Positions 23,583 through 35,600 of a stretch of 64,000 nt of DNA are shown piece by piece. Source of the stretch: Paragordius varius. Lineage: Eukaryota; Nematomorpha. Within the stretch, counting starts at the first letter, position 1. Each line of letters opens with the position of its first letter. The DNA lies in the NCBI GenBank assembly GCA_964247055.1, contig OZ176050.1:9486001-9550000 (forward strand), in the 5' to 3' direction. A model generated the notes under the pieces. The model saw only the letters and a program-made list of their open reading frames with translations, had not been told where the DNA came from and ran no database searches. Both the position numbers and the translations under genes were made by a program.

Positions 23583-24760
23583 GCGCTAATGCAAACTTAT
23601 GCCATGGTTGACTCCACCTCACGAGACTACTTGCCAATCGTGAGACAATGACATCGGAGCCGCTGATAATTAAGCCGGGCTGATTACCAATCATCGACAT
23701 TTTATTTGAGCCGGATATATCTCTGACAACTAAAATGGTTTGAGTGTCGGTAGTAACAACGAGGGTTGCTAACAACGGTTTCTTTGTGTTTTTCTTTCTT
23801 TCTTTTAATTACGGGTTTTTGCTATTTCTGCTATATAGGTAATATCATTCATGATTACTCGTTTTCAATTATTACTGTGTAGTATATATTTAGTTCTTAA
23901 CTGTATCTCTTGATTACTATGAAAAATTTCCAATAAATTATATTTTATTTTTACTTCATCTTACGACGTCGACATTATTTTACATTTAAATTAGTTAATG
24001 GTAACCCCATAAATTACTATAGTTTAAATTATGATTTTTCTATATTTATGTCACAAGCTTTAAATGTATCTTTGCAAACTCAAGCCACGCAAGACCCGAC
24101 TCTGACGAAACGATTTTTCTAATCATTGTGGGTCAATGGCATCCTGGGAGGCAATGTTGGAGCCGCTGATATATAAGCAGGGCTGGTTACCGATCTCGGA
24201 CATCTCTTTTCGGAGTTAAGACTTAGCTCAGAGCAATTCAACGGCCACTTATCCCGAGTTAATGTCCCAGTTGAAGGTACAACTGAAAATGGTGGCACGA
24301 AGGGGTAACGTGACGATCGTAATGTCTTATATCTCCGAATGTGTCTACCTTACAGACCACACTCATTTAGAAGCAAATAAAGATCCACTCTACTCCAAAA
24401 ATAAAAGCTTAAAATTAACTCTGCATTTGACTCAACATATACCTTTGACATTACTTTGTGGAGTAAGGGTCATAACCCTGTTTGTACAGTTATTTTAAGT
24501 CAAATATTGCTTTTTACCTAAAACGGCGAAATTATTTCCAATAATATAGATTATTAACTATATTAACTTAACACACATAACATGAAGACATATATTTATA
24601 TATGTAGAATGTAAACCCCAGCCTCCGATGTGTCCCCGCTCTGAAGCTCAATGCGTTACGGGTGTAGGGAATGCCTTGACGGCAAGTAGCCAACGATTCT
24701 CTGATGTTACACCCTTTACTTGCTTACTTGTTTATATTTCATCAACTTATTTTTTTGTAG
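23583..24760. repeat. unidentified ~1-kb dispersed repeat, copy 1
   Basis: Shares long segments with 45596-46645: a GACCCGACTCTGAC block, GTGGGTCAATGGCATCCTGG, GCCGCTGATATATAAGCAGG, a GTTTGTACAGTTATTT block and the closing CCCGCTCTGAAG / CACCCTTTACTTG block. Inside the copy a partial unit (23610-23720) and a fuller unit (24095-24230) repeat the same segment about 485 bp apart. No coding region. TATATAAGCAGG could be a promoter and AATAAA follows, which fits a retroelement end region, but the class is unknown. Confidence 0.55.
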
Positions 24761-25271
24761 ACATTGCGTAGAAATTGCCAAAAATGTTTGGGTAAATCAA
24801 GTAAAATCAATTTTAATTATAGTTACTTTTTTACTTCAGACGAATACAAATTAAGATTTTTTCACTCAAAACTCGGAGAACCAAAAAATGTTCAAGCTAA
24901 AGTTTTTATCTTTATTATGATGTGTAACATTGGGCTTTATTCTTTAGTATAGGTCTGAAGTTTATACAGAATTCAATCTAACTAACAAAAAGTAAATACA
25001 TGAATCAAAAGCTGTCAATTTTAACAATTTAAATATATATTTAACCATATATTTCAATGCAAACTTAATTTAAATAAATATGATATTAACGATAAAAAAT
25101 TATGAAAAATATTTTTCAATAATGCGCCCAAAAGTTTATTATATTAAAATTCGATATAAAAGTTTGCAATTTAATTGTGTAATATATTTATAGTATGCAC
25201 CATAAAAAGTAATAAAATTCTAAGTTCCAAAAACAAAATAAAATGTAATATGATTTAGTGCAGTTGTAAAA
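24761..25271. other. intergenic upstream of ESS2
   Basis: AT-rich, no gene or repeat recognised. The last part should be the promoter and 5' UTR of ESS2. Confidence 0.4.
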
Positions 25272-28200
25272 ATGAACCTCCATATCGCAGCTAATATTGA
25301 TACTGATGAAAAATCCAAACTTTCAGTCAAATTGCTCAATCTATCGGAAAAACCGAAACAAAAATTGGCTAAAAATATATTAGAAGAAGATAATTATGTG
25401 GATAAGTTATCTAAAATAATTGAACGCGATTATTTTCCGGAAATTAAGAAATATAAAAAATATATTTTGAAAGACAGACTATATGATGCTAAACTTGAAT
25501 TGGAACAAAACGGTGATGAAACTCTTCGATCATTATCACACAATATTCAAACCAACACACCATTTTCTGCTCTTACGCCCATGCCTAATGGTAAAAATAT
25601 TTATTATTTAATTTTAGATGCAAATCCGGATATTATAAAACAAAATAATAGTGATTCAATAATAGATAATCTCACACTAACAAAGTTTTTAGAAAAATAT
25701 ACTAGTGAAGATAATGCATCTTTTAGCGATATATTAGAGAGGACACAGCGTTTACGGCGTATAAAATATCCCTGGTTATATAATAATCCAAATAACGCCC
25801 TTCCTAATTCAGAAGTTACATCCCATCTGGCCATTGATTACCATGAATTAAAGGCTATAATAAATGACGCAGTTGAACTCACGGAAGAAGAACGTCTTAA
25901 AGCATTAACAACTGTTTCTCACCTTGATCTCTTGGCACCAGATGCCAATAAAAACAAAATCGATCCTAATACTCAATCATATAATCAATGCACTGTCGTT
26001 TTAGCGAATACACGCATGGAGCGAAGGCCATGTGATACCAGCCAACTTTTGAGTAAAAAAGCTTTGGCCCGTATAGTTACAGGCCAATTCAATGGAATAC
26101 ACGTGGGAAAGATTGGTAATTACAACCTTAGTATATTTATATTACTCATTCAATATATCTTCTATTTTAATCAAAGATCTGAGTTTAATCATTATCTTTT
26201 AGTGCTAGTAATATAATTAATAGTGTGGTTTTAATCGTGTTTTTAAAGTTATACAACTAATATTCTTCTTAGGCCCCGATGGTAAAGAAATTTTATCTAC
26301 GTCAGCTCTGGCAGCTAAACCCATCCTTGAAGGCAAAAGTATGGGTTCGGGTAATGAAACATCATCTATGACCATTTCCGGATATGATTCTCAACTACAA
26401 CAACAACAACAAGCCCAAAATAATGGGCGCTATAATTTAATTCCACAAACACTTGATGTTAGTTTTGGTGGGGATGGTGGCGAAACGCCCCTTATGACGT
26501 GGGGAGCCATTCAAGCACTCCTCAGATTCACGATGCCGCAGGCGGAAAGGATAGAGACGAATTTTTGCGTGAACGCTCTCCCTTTCCTAGCCACCGTTGA
26601 GTGGGGGGTTCCACTATCAAGGGTTCTCTCATGCAGGTATGTATGTTANNNNNNNNNNNNNNNNNNNNNNNNNNNNNNNNNNNNNNNNNNNNNNNNNNNN
26701 NNNNNNNNNNNNNNNNNNNNNNNNNNNNNNNNNNNNNNNNNNNNNNNNNNNNNNNNNNNNNNNNNNNNNNNNNNNNNNNNNNNNNNNNNNNNNNNNNNNN
26801 NNNNNNNNNNNNNNNNNNNNNNNNNNNNNNNNNNNNNNNNNNNNNNNNCAACTAATATTCTTCTTAGGCCCCGATGGTAAGAAATTTTATCTACGTCAGC
26901 ATGCAGCTAAACCCATCTTGAAGGCAAAAAGTATGGTTCGGGTAATGAAACATCATCTATGACCATTTCCGGATATGATTCTCAACAACCAACAACAACA
27001 ACAAGCCCAAAATAATGGGCGCTATAATTTAATTCCACAAACACCTGATGTTAGTTTTGGTGGGGATGGTGGCGAAACGCCCCTTATGACGTGGGGAGCC
27101 ATTCAAGCCACTCCTCAGATTCACGATGCCGCAGGCGGAAAGGATAGAGACGAATTTTTGCGTGACGCTCTCCCTTTCCTAGCCACCGTGAGTGGGGGTT
27201 CCACTATCAAGGGTTTCTCTATGCCAGGTATGTATGTTATAATATAGGTATCATTCTTTTTTGGCGATTCGTAATAATTTATTTTGAGGTGCATTTAATG
27301 TTGGTTTTCCTAATACTATCAGGAGATTTTTATGCCAAATATATATGCATGTTTGGATATGTTTGAGGGTATAGATAGTTATCGAAGCCATTATTGGTGA
27401 TATTGGTGTTTTAATTGGCCAAAATGGCAATCAAATTACCCGATTAACATAAATAGATATTTCAATTTTTACTTTCGGATTTCAAAATTGCAGATAAAAA
27501 ATGCAGTGTTCAATATATAAATAACAACAATGAAAAATCTCATACATGCCAACAAACATGCATATTAAATACCCTATAAGCCAAATGTAACATTTAAATG
27601 ACTACCAATTATAGTGTATATACATCAAAAAAATTAAAATTATAAACAAAACTTAAAAACTAAGGACATACTTTTTTTTATAAAAAAGACAATAATTTTA
27701 ATCCTTGATTTTTTTCCCATTTAACCCAAATTACATAGTTAAATATATAATTCAGTGTACTACCAATTTATATCTTCTTTCTTTATTTTAAATAGGCTGT
27801 AATTTAAAATGAGTTTTGATAACATGGTTGTCTTTTAAAAAATAAATTTTACTTAAGTCGTATTAATTTGGGTTTGAAGAGAGATTATAAATAGTATAAA
27901 TAAGGTTGGATCCCAAACGCTTACGAAAGCCTTCAATGACTCTGACCGCTTATATATATGTAGACTTATGGTAATATTAAACTTTCAAATCGGTTGTTTT
28001 TGTTTAATGTTGGATTTTTTATTAATTGTCATCCATATAATATTTAAATTAAAAATCAATTTAAATGGTTAACATAGTTTAGTTTGTGATAGGTAATGTT
28101 GCATAATTATATATCGAATATTGGATATATAGGAATGTTTTTAAAATTTTTATACTTTGTAACTTGTAATATACATTTGAAAGATATGTATGTTTAGGCT

Positions 28201-29855
28201 ATGCAAGCCTAACTAATATAGTAATCGGTTTTTGGTGTGTTTATATTTTAAAGTCTGTTTTGAAATATATGGGTGTTTATTTTAAATCCTTATAAACAAT
28301 TTTATTTATAGCTTATTTTTTGGTCACGCTTTTTTAAATTTTTCATATCATATTTTATAGTATCCTTATTTGAATACCTTGATTATGCATTAAATATTAA
28401 AATTTATCTTGTATTTTAAAAATCAACATAAAACCCATTTTTTTATCTATATTATTAGTTATAATTTAAGAACTTTATCTATTTGAGAACAGATAGACCT
28501 TTTTTCTCTGTTTTTTAGGATAACTAATAGAATTTTTTATCAATATTTCAATGAATTTCATGTATATAAATATGTTTTATATTAATAACCAAATTACTTT
28601 GATGAATTTTAATGATAAATTTACCTTTTTTGTGCTAAAATGATTTACAGTTTTTGGTAAATAGTATTTTTGTACGGTTTACACTCCAAATCAATTAGGC
28701 CTTTTACAAAATGGAATTATCGGATTTTCGTTTGGGAATATAGCATTTTTTATAATATTAAATGGTTTTTATATAAAATAGCCTGTGTTCTCTGTCGTCC
28801 AAATATTTTTGAATACGTTCAATACACCCCAAAAAATGCCTTATTTATTATGATACTCTAAACCACGAATGTTTAACACAATCTGCAGTCAGCATTTTTT
28901 CTCAAAAATCCCGGTGGGCTATATTCCAAATATACATGGGCATTAATAAATATCTTATTAAATTTCAAACATAAGGCTGTTTAATGCAAACATAATATTA
29001 TTTTTGGTTTATTGCCATGTTAAAAATTGTTTAAGAAATATTTAGTTAGATTTCGTGAGCATATAATTGCAAAATATGAATATCCAAATTCGTGGGCCGC
29101 ACACAATGTCTCGGGCTGCAGGCCGTGTATTGAACACCCCTACTCTAAACTTCTGACATTTACGCCTAACCTATTGTTTTGTTAAATCAATCATATATTT
29201 AACCCTCTTGAAAATGAACATATCAAAACTGATAAATACTTAAATATTTTGGCATTTACCTGGATTTGTTTTTTAAAAATATATTTTCCAAATAAAAATG
29301 GTTGATTTACAATTTAGTACCAGTTTTATAGAATATAAGCTGTTAGCATTTAACTTTAAATATTATTTTTTAACCATACATATATTATCTCCAGAAATAT
29401 CGTCAAAAGAAAAAACTGCCCAAAAATTGAAAGAAAAATTATCTAAACGCACCAAGGATGAAAAAACTAAAGCTCTTCGACACCAAGCACGGTTGCTCAC
29501 ACCGGCCGGTCAGTTAAGCCTAAATTCACCATTTTACAATCCATACAATCGTACACCGGGTAGTATTCAGGCTAGGTATAACAATCTTTCACCCGCAGGC
29601 CATAGACTCCTTACCAATAATAATTTACGGCTACCCTCTATCATGATGAAAACTTCTTCTATCCTTCTATCTTCACGTAAGAAAAAATCAAAAGATTACA
29701 TAGCATCAGGCACTGGGGCTGCTAAAAAGGCAAAAAGAAATTACGGTGTCGATAAAAGCACAGCTCCTAATGATAACCCTCTGGCTATGGATGAAAATGT
29801 CTTGGCTGTTCATCAAGCCATAACAGATAATTTATTGCGATTACCTGAAGTTTAA
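25272..29855 (+). CDS. ESS2: splicing factor ESS2 (DGCR14/Es2)
   Basis: Nuclear protein associated with the spliceosomal C complex. Exon 1 (25272-26115) holds the N-terminal region with EEDNYVDKLSKIIERDYFPE, a KYTSEDNASFSDIL motif nearly identical to the family, and NTRMERRP. Exon 2 should be about 26273-26636 or equivalently 26868-27227: it appears twice around an assembly gap and encodes GPDGK, a Q run, ETPLMTWG and further linker. Exon 3 (29395-29855) encodes EKTAQKLKEKLSKR, LTPAGQ, a lysine-rich tail and ITDNLLRLPEV, the conserved end. Phases agree: exon 1 ends with G, exon 2 starts GC; exon 2 ends with G, exon 3 starts AA. Intron 1 is 157 nt, intron 2 is 2.17 kb with a hAT MITE. Neither copy of exon 2 reads through alone; this is an assembly effect, not a broken gene. 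Predicted length is near 555 residues. Confidence 0.93.
26254..27239 (+). repeat. duplicated ESS2 exon 2, probable assembly artefact
   Basis: 26254-26648 and 26849-27239 are the same intron-exon-intron segment. Differences are mainly one-base insertions or losses in homopolymers. Copy 1 is clean on its left and error-rich toward the gap; copy 2 is error-rich next to the gap and clean on its right. That pattern is expected of two contig ends that overlap but were not merged. Confidence 0.9.
26649..26848. other. assembly gap of exactly 200 N
   Basis: A run of 200 N between two copies of the same exon. Since the flanks overlap, the true gap size is probably negative, meaning no sequence is missing. 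Confidence 0.98.
28864..29142. mobile_element. hAT-type MITE (CAGGGGTG family), copy 3, in ESS2 intron 2
   Basis: A 279-bp element flanked by a perfect 8-bp duplication, CTCTAAAC (28856-28863 and 29143-29150). It begins CACGAATGTTTAACACAA and ends TTGAACACCCCTA, the two ends of the family, with a GTGGGCCGCAC subterminal box. The remaining intron sequence (27228-28855) is AT-rich without recognisable content. Confidence 0.8.
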
Positions 29856-29935
29856 TTTATATAAATAAAAGTATGTATTATTAAAAATTTAAATAAATGT
29901 ACTCATATAAAATTACATTTTCTTTGAATTTATTC

Positions 29936-30150
29936 CAATGGTATTTAAAGCGCAATCTTAGGGGCGCATGCGGCCTTATATTTGATGTCCCTGAATTTTC
30001 CATTTCATTATGGTGCTTATTTAAAATATAGATATCTGCATATATCTTTTCAGCTATGGGATATTTGTCTCTGTAATATATGTTACAAGGCCCTTCAAAC
30101 AACAAAATTATTTTATTAGGTCCTTTAAAATTTTTTGGTGAGCATCACTG
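29936..30150 (+). mobile_element. internal-deletion derivative of the 53762 hAT element
   Basis: Starts CAATGGTATTTAAAGCGC with a GGGGCGCATGCGGCC box, matching the 5' end of the hAT at 53762, and ends GGTCCTTTAAAATTTTTTGG then TGAGCATCACTG, matching its 3' end. The 215-bp length means nearly all of the interior is gone. Flanks ATTTATTC and AACTATTG agree at only 5 of 8, so it is old. It lies 80 bp past the ESS2 stop codon and may be in its 3' UTR or terminator region. Confidence 0.65.
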
Positions 30151-30158
30151 AACTATTG

Positions 30159-30765
30159 TTTATATTATATCCTTCTGTTACTTTTATGAATAGGCAAACT
30201 TATGATTTAACTGCCAATGATAAATCCCTCGGAATCGTTGATAACGCTTATTTCTAATTAATTTTTAAAATTTCATGATTGAAAAGTAATTATTTTTTAA
30301 ACTTAAATTTGGTTAATTTAAGGCCTTGGAAGCAAATCATCACATATATATCAAATATAATATTGCATATTTTTTATATCTTTATTGTTGTATTAAGATG
30401 TTGACTAGATACTGAAAAAGATTTAAACATTTCACACAATAATAAATTATAAAGTATAATAAACTGTTAATTATAGATTGCATTCTTGTAATAATTGTTT
30501 AACATTAATATAATAAATGAGTTATAGCATTGTGTTTAAACAGTATAATGGCCTTAATTGTTTTGAAATGCATTTTTAATTTTATACATCAAATATTAGT
30601 GGTCAAATTGAATTAAAAAATTTAATAAATAACATGAATGTACATCAATATAATGATTATAAATACTTTACTCATTAAAACTTTTTCGGAATGTCAACTT
30701 ACATAGTATGTAAAGTGGAAAATACAGTTAGTTTCAAAGAATATTTTTTAGCTCAAAACAAAATG
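30159..30765. other. intergenic between converging ESS2 and calponin genes
   Basis: AT-rich, no gene or repeat recognised. It should hold the 3' end of the calponin transcript. Confidence 0.4.
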
Positions 30766-31599
30766 TCAAATATGCCTTGTATTACCAAATATCATGCCCC
30801 GTTGACTAGCACCTTTGTTTGTCCCATATTGGAGAGATAGGACAGTATCTCCTGCTTTCATTTGTTCACGCGTCCATTCTCGTTTTTCTCCGCGTGATTC
30901 TTTCACCCCAAACCCTTTTAGACCTGAAATGTCATGAGCCTAACAACACCACAACAAAATTCAATATCAAGAATAGTTTAAAAAAATTCTAGCGAAAAAA
31001 TGAATATTTACAATACATTTTCTCATATGGTTTAACTATAAATTTCCTATAAAAAATATATTTATCTTACCTTGCGACCCAAAGAAAGCAGGCAACATAG
31101 AACCCCATATAAATTGGTACCTTCGACCAATTCTGTCGTTTGAAACGTTTCTTGATCTGGAACACCCAAATTTTTTGCAACTTTAAGGAAGGAATCAATA
31201 TTGGCCATATAATGAAACGGGGAGCCTTCTTCGACTATTTTGGGAATAGCGTTTGGGCTTAATATATTAGCTAGCCTAAGTTAAAAAATACATAGACTAA
31301 TTATTAAAATTTATTATATAAATCAAAAAATACTATGATTTAATTATATTATTTAAGATTTAAAAAGCTAAATGACTCAAATATTTACTTGCATAAAATA
31401 ACTCCGTCTTTTAAAGTATTATGAAATGCCTCTTTTTCACCAGACGTATTAAAATCTTCGTCAATCATTTCGGAAACCCATAACAATACATCACTAGCCA
31501 ACGTATCGTCATATTTACTTTGTAACTAACGTTATTTTGTATAATTACTTTTTTGTCCTCTTCAGCGGCCAAGCCAGATTTAGAAGGCCGATTCGCCAT
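30766..31599 (-). CDS. Mp20: calponin-like muscle protein (Mp20/myophilin/transgelin type)
   Basis: Actin-binding protein with one N-terminal calponin-homology domain and one C-terminal calponin repeat. Exons 31549-31599, 31389-31525, 31071-31275 and 30766-30939 join in phase to 188 residues, the usual length. It opens MANRPSKSGLAAE, as in arthropod and flatworm Mp20 and myophilin. The CH domain includes LKDGVILCKLANIL, NIDSFLKVAKNLGVP, and ETFQTTELVEGTNLYGV. The calponin repeat is LQYGTNKGASQRGMIFGNTRHI in two overlapping halves at the end. Introns are 23, 113 and 131 nt; the first is a mini-intron (31526-31548). Expected in muscle or contractile cells. The N-terminal methionine is certain because the family starts there. 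Confidence 0.95.
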
Positions 31600-31889
31600 A
31601 GAATTTGAATTTAAATTTTGAATTAAGTATGCCTTGACGAGTGTGCAAAAAGCATGTGTTAAGTCAATTTTATCGGAATGTATTTTGTGAAAGGCATAAT
31701 TGGATTTTAGGGAAAAGATATATAAGCAATGATTATTAACGTTTGTAAAATTTATAGATAGGATTTTAACGATTATAATTTGCGCAAAATCGGGCTATAT
31801 AAAAAAATTTCTGATAAATTATATATATTCTGATAAATATAAATATTATAATTATTGTGCTTTTGGTAAGTGATATATATATTGGTAGA

Positions 31890-32190
31890 AAAATATATCA
31901 AGATTATCATGTTGCTTGTGGTTTTGGAATGATTTAAGAAAGCTATTTACTTTGTGCTAAGTTCTTCATATCAAAAAAATCAAATAAAAATATTATACTG
32001 CTTTTATTTCAAGTTTATAATATTTTTGATATTTTTGGAATGAAGCATGGCTTACACCAAAAATATTTTATCAAAAAAATGTGCGCAAATTTAGCCATTT
32101 TTTATATGGAGCACTTACCATAAAAGTGTAAAAAATTTTTTTAAATCACTTCTAGGGTCAAAACCAAAAGCACAGTGATAATCCTGATTT
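31890..32190. repeat. foldback (long inverted repeat) element
   Basis: Left arm about 31897-31977 and right arm about 32105-32188 are imperfect reverse complements: TCAAGATTATCATG / CAGTGATAATCCTGA, GTGGTTTTGG / GTCAAAACCAAAAGCAC, GATTTAAGAAAG / TTTTTTAAATCACTT, TTCATATC / TATATGGAGCAC. The spacer carries ATGAAGCATGGCTTACACC. The transcript would form a long hairpin. Partial copies lie at 6215-6925, 21640, 22310-23200 and 35430. Confidence 0.6.
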
Positions 32191-32542
32191 ACCCTATATA
32201 TATATATATATATATATCTTCAGAATATGTTTTGACTGTGTATACGAGAAAATGTCAAAATCCGCTCACAGTTTATTTAAATTTTTAGGTCAAAGCAAAA
32301 TTTTTCAATCCGAAAAATTAATATATACATATACATATTTTTTAAATTTAATTAGTAGGCTTCAAAATCTCAAATTTTTGGATCCCTCCAAAATGGGCTA
32401 GTTATCTTAAAATAAACGCTACAATTCCGTAATTTGATAGAAAAAATTTTATATATGATAGATAAAGTTATAAAAATTTAATTATTATAAAGTTTTGTTA
32501 ACGTCTTTTTGAAAATATTTTGCATGATGCAAAAGTTATTAA

Positions 32543-33122
32543 CACTTCGATTCAAATTGGGGTATCTAAATACCCCAGACTAAATTTAAATTAAAATTTT
32601 TAAAAAACTACTGAAGGAAACGGTCCCAATTTAAATTTATGCTTCTATCCTGATAAATGTTATATAAATATGCCAAAATATCTTGATAAAATTTTGTTTT
32701 GAAAAACGTTCCATCTCAAACTACTTCGACGCCATTTTTATTTTAAAAATTTTTTTCAAAATATCGTCTTCATGTAATTTTAAGGGTAAAACTAAAGCTT
32801 ATTTTTTATATAAATTACATCTAACATTGATAGAAATAGAAAAAGCGGTTTGTTTTGTATTATTTTTTAATTTTGCAATTTGACACATGTCAGGTTGACT
32901 AAATTTTTACCATTAAATTTTAGCTCAAAATAAGTAATATCAAGTATTTTTGAATAATTTTTTTTATATATTTCGGTTTATTAATGTTATATAAGTGCAA
33001 AATTTTGCCATGGTTTCGATTGCTTTCCTACTTTTTAAAGTATTTGATTTTAAACAGGCCTGGGGTATCCAACTACCCCAATCTGAATCGAAGGACTAAA
33101 ATGAGTGTGTTGTATCCAAGTG
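32543..33122. mobile_element. TTAA-flanked MITE, copy II (best preserved)
   Basis: A 580-bp element between TTAA at 32539-32542 and TTAA at 33123-33126. The left end reads CACTTCGATTCAAATTGG followed by the palindrome GGGGTATCTAAATACCCC. The right end, reverse-complemented, is CACTTGGATACAACACACTC and then, about 25 bp in, GGGGTAGTTGGATACCCC. No transposase. The open frame at 32683-32883 inside it has no family resemblance. Confidence 0.75.
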
Positions 33123-33527
33123 TTAAAACGCTTTTAAATACACTTTTCCATATAATTTGACACATTTCTATTATCTCAGAATAGTTAATAATTTGTTCAT
33201 TGTCAAATTACTTTTTTTGTGAAATACCTATTTTTGATTAAACTAAAATCTAATAACGAATTTTTTTAAGCGGAATTTTGAGGTATTACCATTAAAATTT
33301 ATATAAACATTTTTTATATATTTTAACTGTTTAAAGACAGTTAACACTATGCGAAATACAATAAAATACGGCATTGAGAGTTTATTAAAAATTAATAAAT
33401 TTTAATAGCAAAATATCGCGATCTATGTGTTTATTTTTGATTTCCATTAAAGAGGTAAATTTCACAATTCGGAAACCACGTTTAAATATAATAAGTTGTT
33501 TTGCTTTATATATATATAAAGTAAATG

Positions 33528-35415
33528 GGGGGCTATTTGAAAAAAGGGACAATAAAATGATCCATATATGTGGATTATTTCGAAACATTATTTTATAGCT
33601 ATGATCTCATAAGATTTTCAAAAGGGTGCATTCATACAAATATATTGTTTACTAATGTAAAGGCCCCAAATTGACGGCTAACGGAAAAAACCGCTATTAT
33701 TTTCACCTTTTATGGGTAATATTAAAGGCCTTATGCAATTTGTATGGCTTCTTAAGTTTTTTGTAAATTAGCTCCAAAGACACGCCATTTTTATATGTCG
33801 TCTCAGTTTTAAACCGGTAGACCCCTACCCAAAGGTCTATATGGAAAAAGCGCTAAGTTAAAATTTTACCTTTTTAGGGAAAATATTTTCAATCATCTTT
33901 GAGACCATCGTCTCATAGGTTATTCGAAAAAATACCTCAACACTAAATAATCGTTATGGCGTATGTCTAGGGCATAAAAGCCCCAAATTAACGGCTTAAG
34001 GCCTGACCTTAATTTTTATCTAGTTACGGGTAATATTTCGACCTCTAAATGAGCTCATATGGCATATGTTTTATATTAGTTCCAAAATAAAATATAGTGG
34101 CAGTTTTTGGCGGGTAGCTTCTTACCCAAAGGCAGGTAAAAAAGCGCCGAGCAAAATTTTTGTCTTTATATGGGGAATATCCGAAATTATAATGACCATA
34201 TGTTCCTATAGGTTCTTGGAAATATTGCTTTGTTCTATGGCGGCGAATTTTTCAGGGCTAAAACATTTCTTAGCGACTTATTGAAATAACCCCCTATACT
34301 AAAATATTTGTTTTTTAAGGGGTAATAAATATTTTAGACCCTTATTGAATTCACATAGTCTCATAAGTTATCTGAAACTTGCCTCCAAAGGCATGCTGTA
34401 CCGATATAGTCAACATTTAGGCCGCCAGCTCCCTTACCCAAAGCCTATTTAACCGCTAATCTAAAAAATCCGCTCGCCTTAAGTTTTTGCCTTTTAACGG
34501 GTAACATTTTAGGCTATATAAAACTTATATGGCCTGATTTCTGAAAATTAACTTCTAAACAACGCAATTTTGATATGGTGACGCAGTTTTAGTCGGGTAG
34601 CTCCCTACCCAGAAGCCAATAAAAAAAGACGTTCGATAATATTTTTTGCCTTTATATGGGAATACCTGGAATCATGATTGATTCTATACGCCTCATTAGT
34701 TTTTGGAAAAATTTCTTCATAATTAAAAATTATTCTATGCTGGTGCATTTTTCAGGGCAAGGGACTAAATAACGGAAACAGCACGATCTAATTTTTGCCT
34801 TGTTGTGGGTAATACTTTAAGCAACTATTGAACTCATATAGCCTGATAGGTTTTTTGATATTTAGGCCCAACACTCTATTTCGATAGGACGTGTCAGTTT
34901 TCAGTGGTTATTCCCCTACCCAGCAGCTATCCTCAAAGAAACGCTTGACTAAAATTTTTGCCTTTTAACAGTGAATACCTGGCTGAATTTTTACGGTTTA
35001 ATACTTTGGGCAAAAAATAGATATAAAAAATTATTTTTGTGGACATATTTTTTTTGAAAAAAAGTGGCATTTTACGGGGGGAGCGGGTAAAAAAGGGCCT
35101 AAATTAAAAAAGCGAGCCGACTATGTTCGGCGCAATTGAAAAAAAGTAAATAAAATCATATTTGAAATCGAATGGTCCAACTCGTTTTCCGGTAAAGTCT
35201 CAAAGACACGATTTTTGTGGCCTTCTGTTTTCGAAAAAAACCGTCTTTTACACGGGGTGGGTCCCAACTAGGGGCCTAATTTTAAAAAGGGGCCAAGCTA
35301 TTGTCGGGGCATTCATTAATGATTATGTATTTTCGACATTTGGATTCGAATGGGTCTACCGGTTTTCCGGAAATAGATCACAAAGCCAGCATTTTCCATT
35401 TTTATAATATATAGA
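33528..35415 (-). mobile_element. non-autonomous Helitron, copy B (3' end missing)
   Basis: Ends on the plus strand with CCATTTTTATAATATATAGA at 35415 followed by host T, the correct Helitron 5' boundary in minus orientation. All modules are present in the order of copy A. It stops at the G-tract (GGGGGGCTATTTGAAAAAAG), so the hairpin and CTAG end are missing and replaced by AT-rich DNA. The interval 33127-33527 to its left is AT-rich with nothing else seen. Confidence 0.8.
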
Positions 35416-35429
35416 TTATGATATATTTT

Positions 35430-35600
35430 AGCAAACCTTTTTTGAAATGATGCATTTAGCCTATACCAAAATAATTTTATCGCCAAAATGTGCCCAAGTT
35501 ATTTTTGATATGGAGCAGTTAACACAAAAGCGGTATTTCTTATGACTTCTAAGGCTCGAAAACCAAGAGCCCCACGAGAACCCTGATATAATTATCTATC
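35430..35600 (+). repeat. dispersed foldback family, partial copy
   Basis: ATGATGCATTTAGCCTATACC, AAAATGTGCCCAAG, ATATGGAGCAGTTAAC and GAAAACCAAGAGCCCC follow the order of the 32040-32180 segment. It lies directly beside the 5' boundary of Helitron copy B, so that copy B seems to have inserted next to or within it. Confidence 0.55.

Noticed and set aside
23583-24760. LTR of a retrovirus-like element
   Set aside because: A TATA-like box and AATAAA are present, but no TG...CA ends, primer-binding site or coding body were found, and the internal tandem layout does not fit a simple LTR.
26341-26880. separate gene or ESS2 paralogue exon
   Set aside because: The frame runs through the N gap and is the assembly duplicate of ESS2 exon 2.
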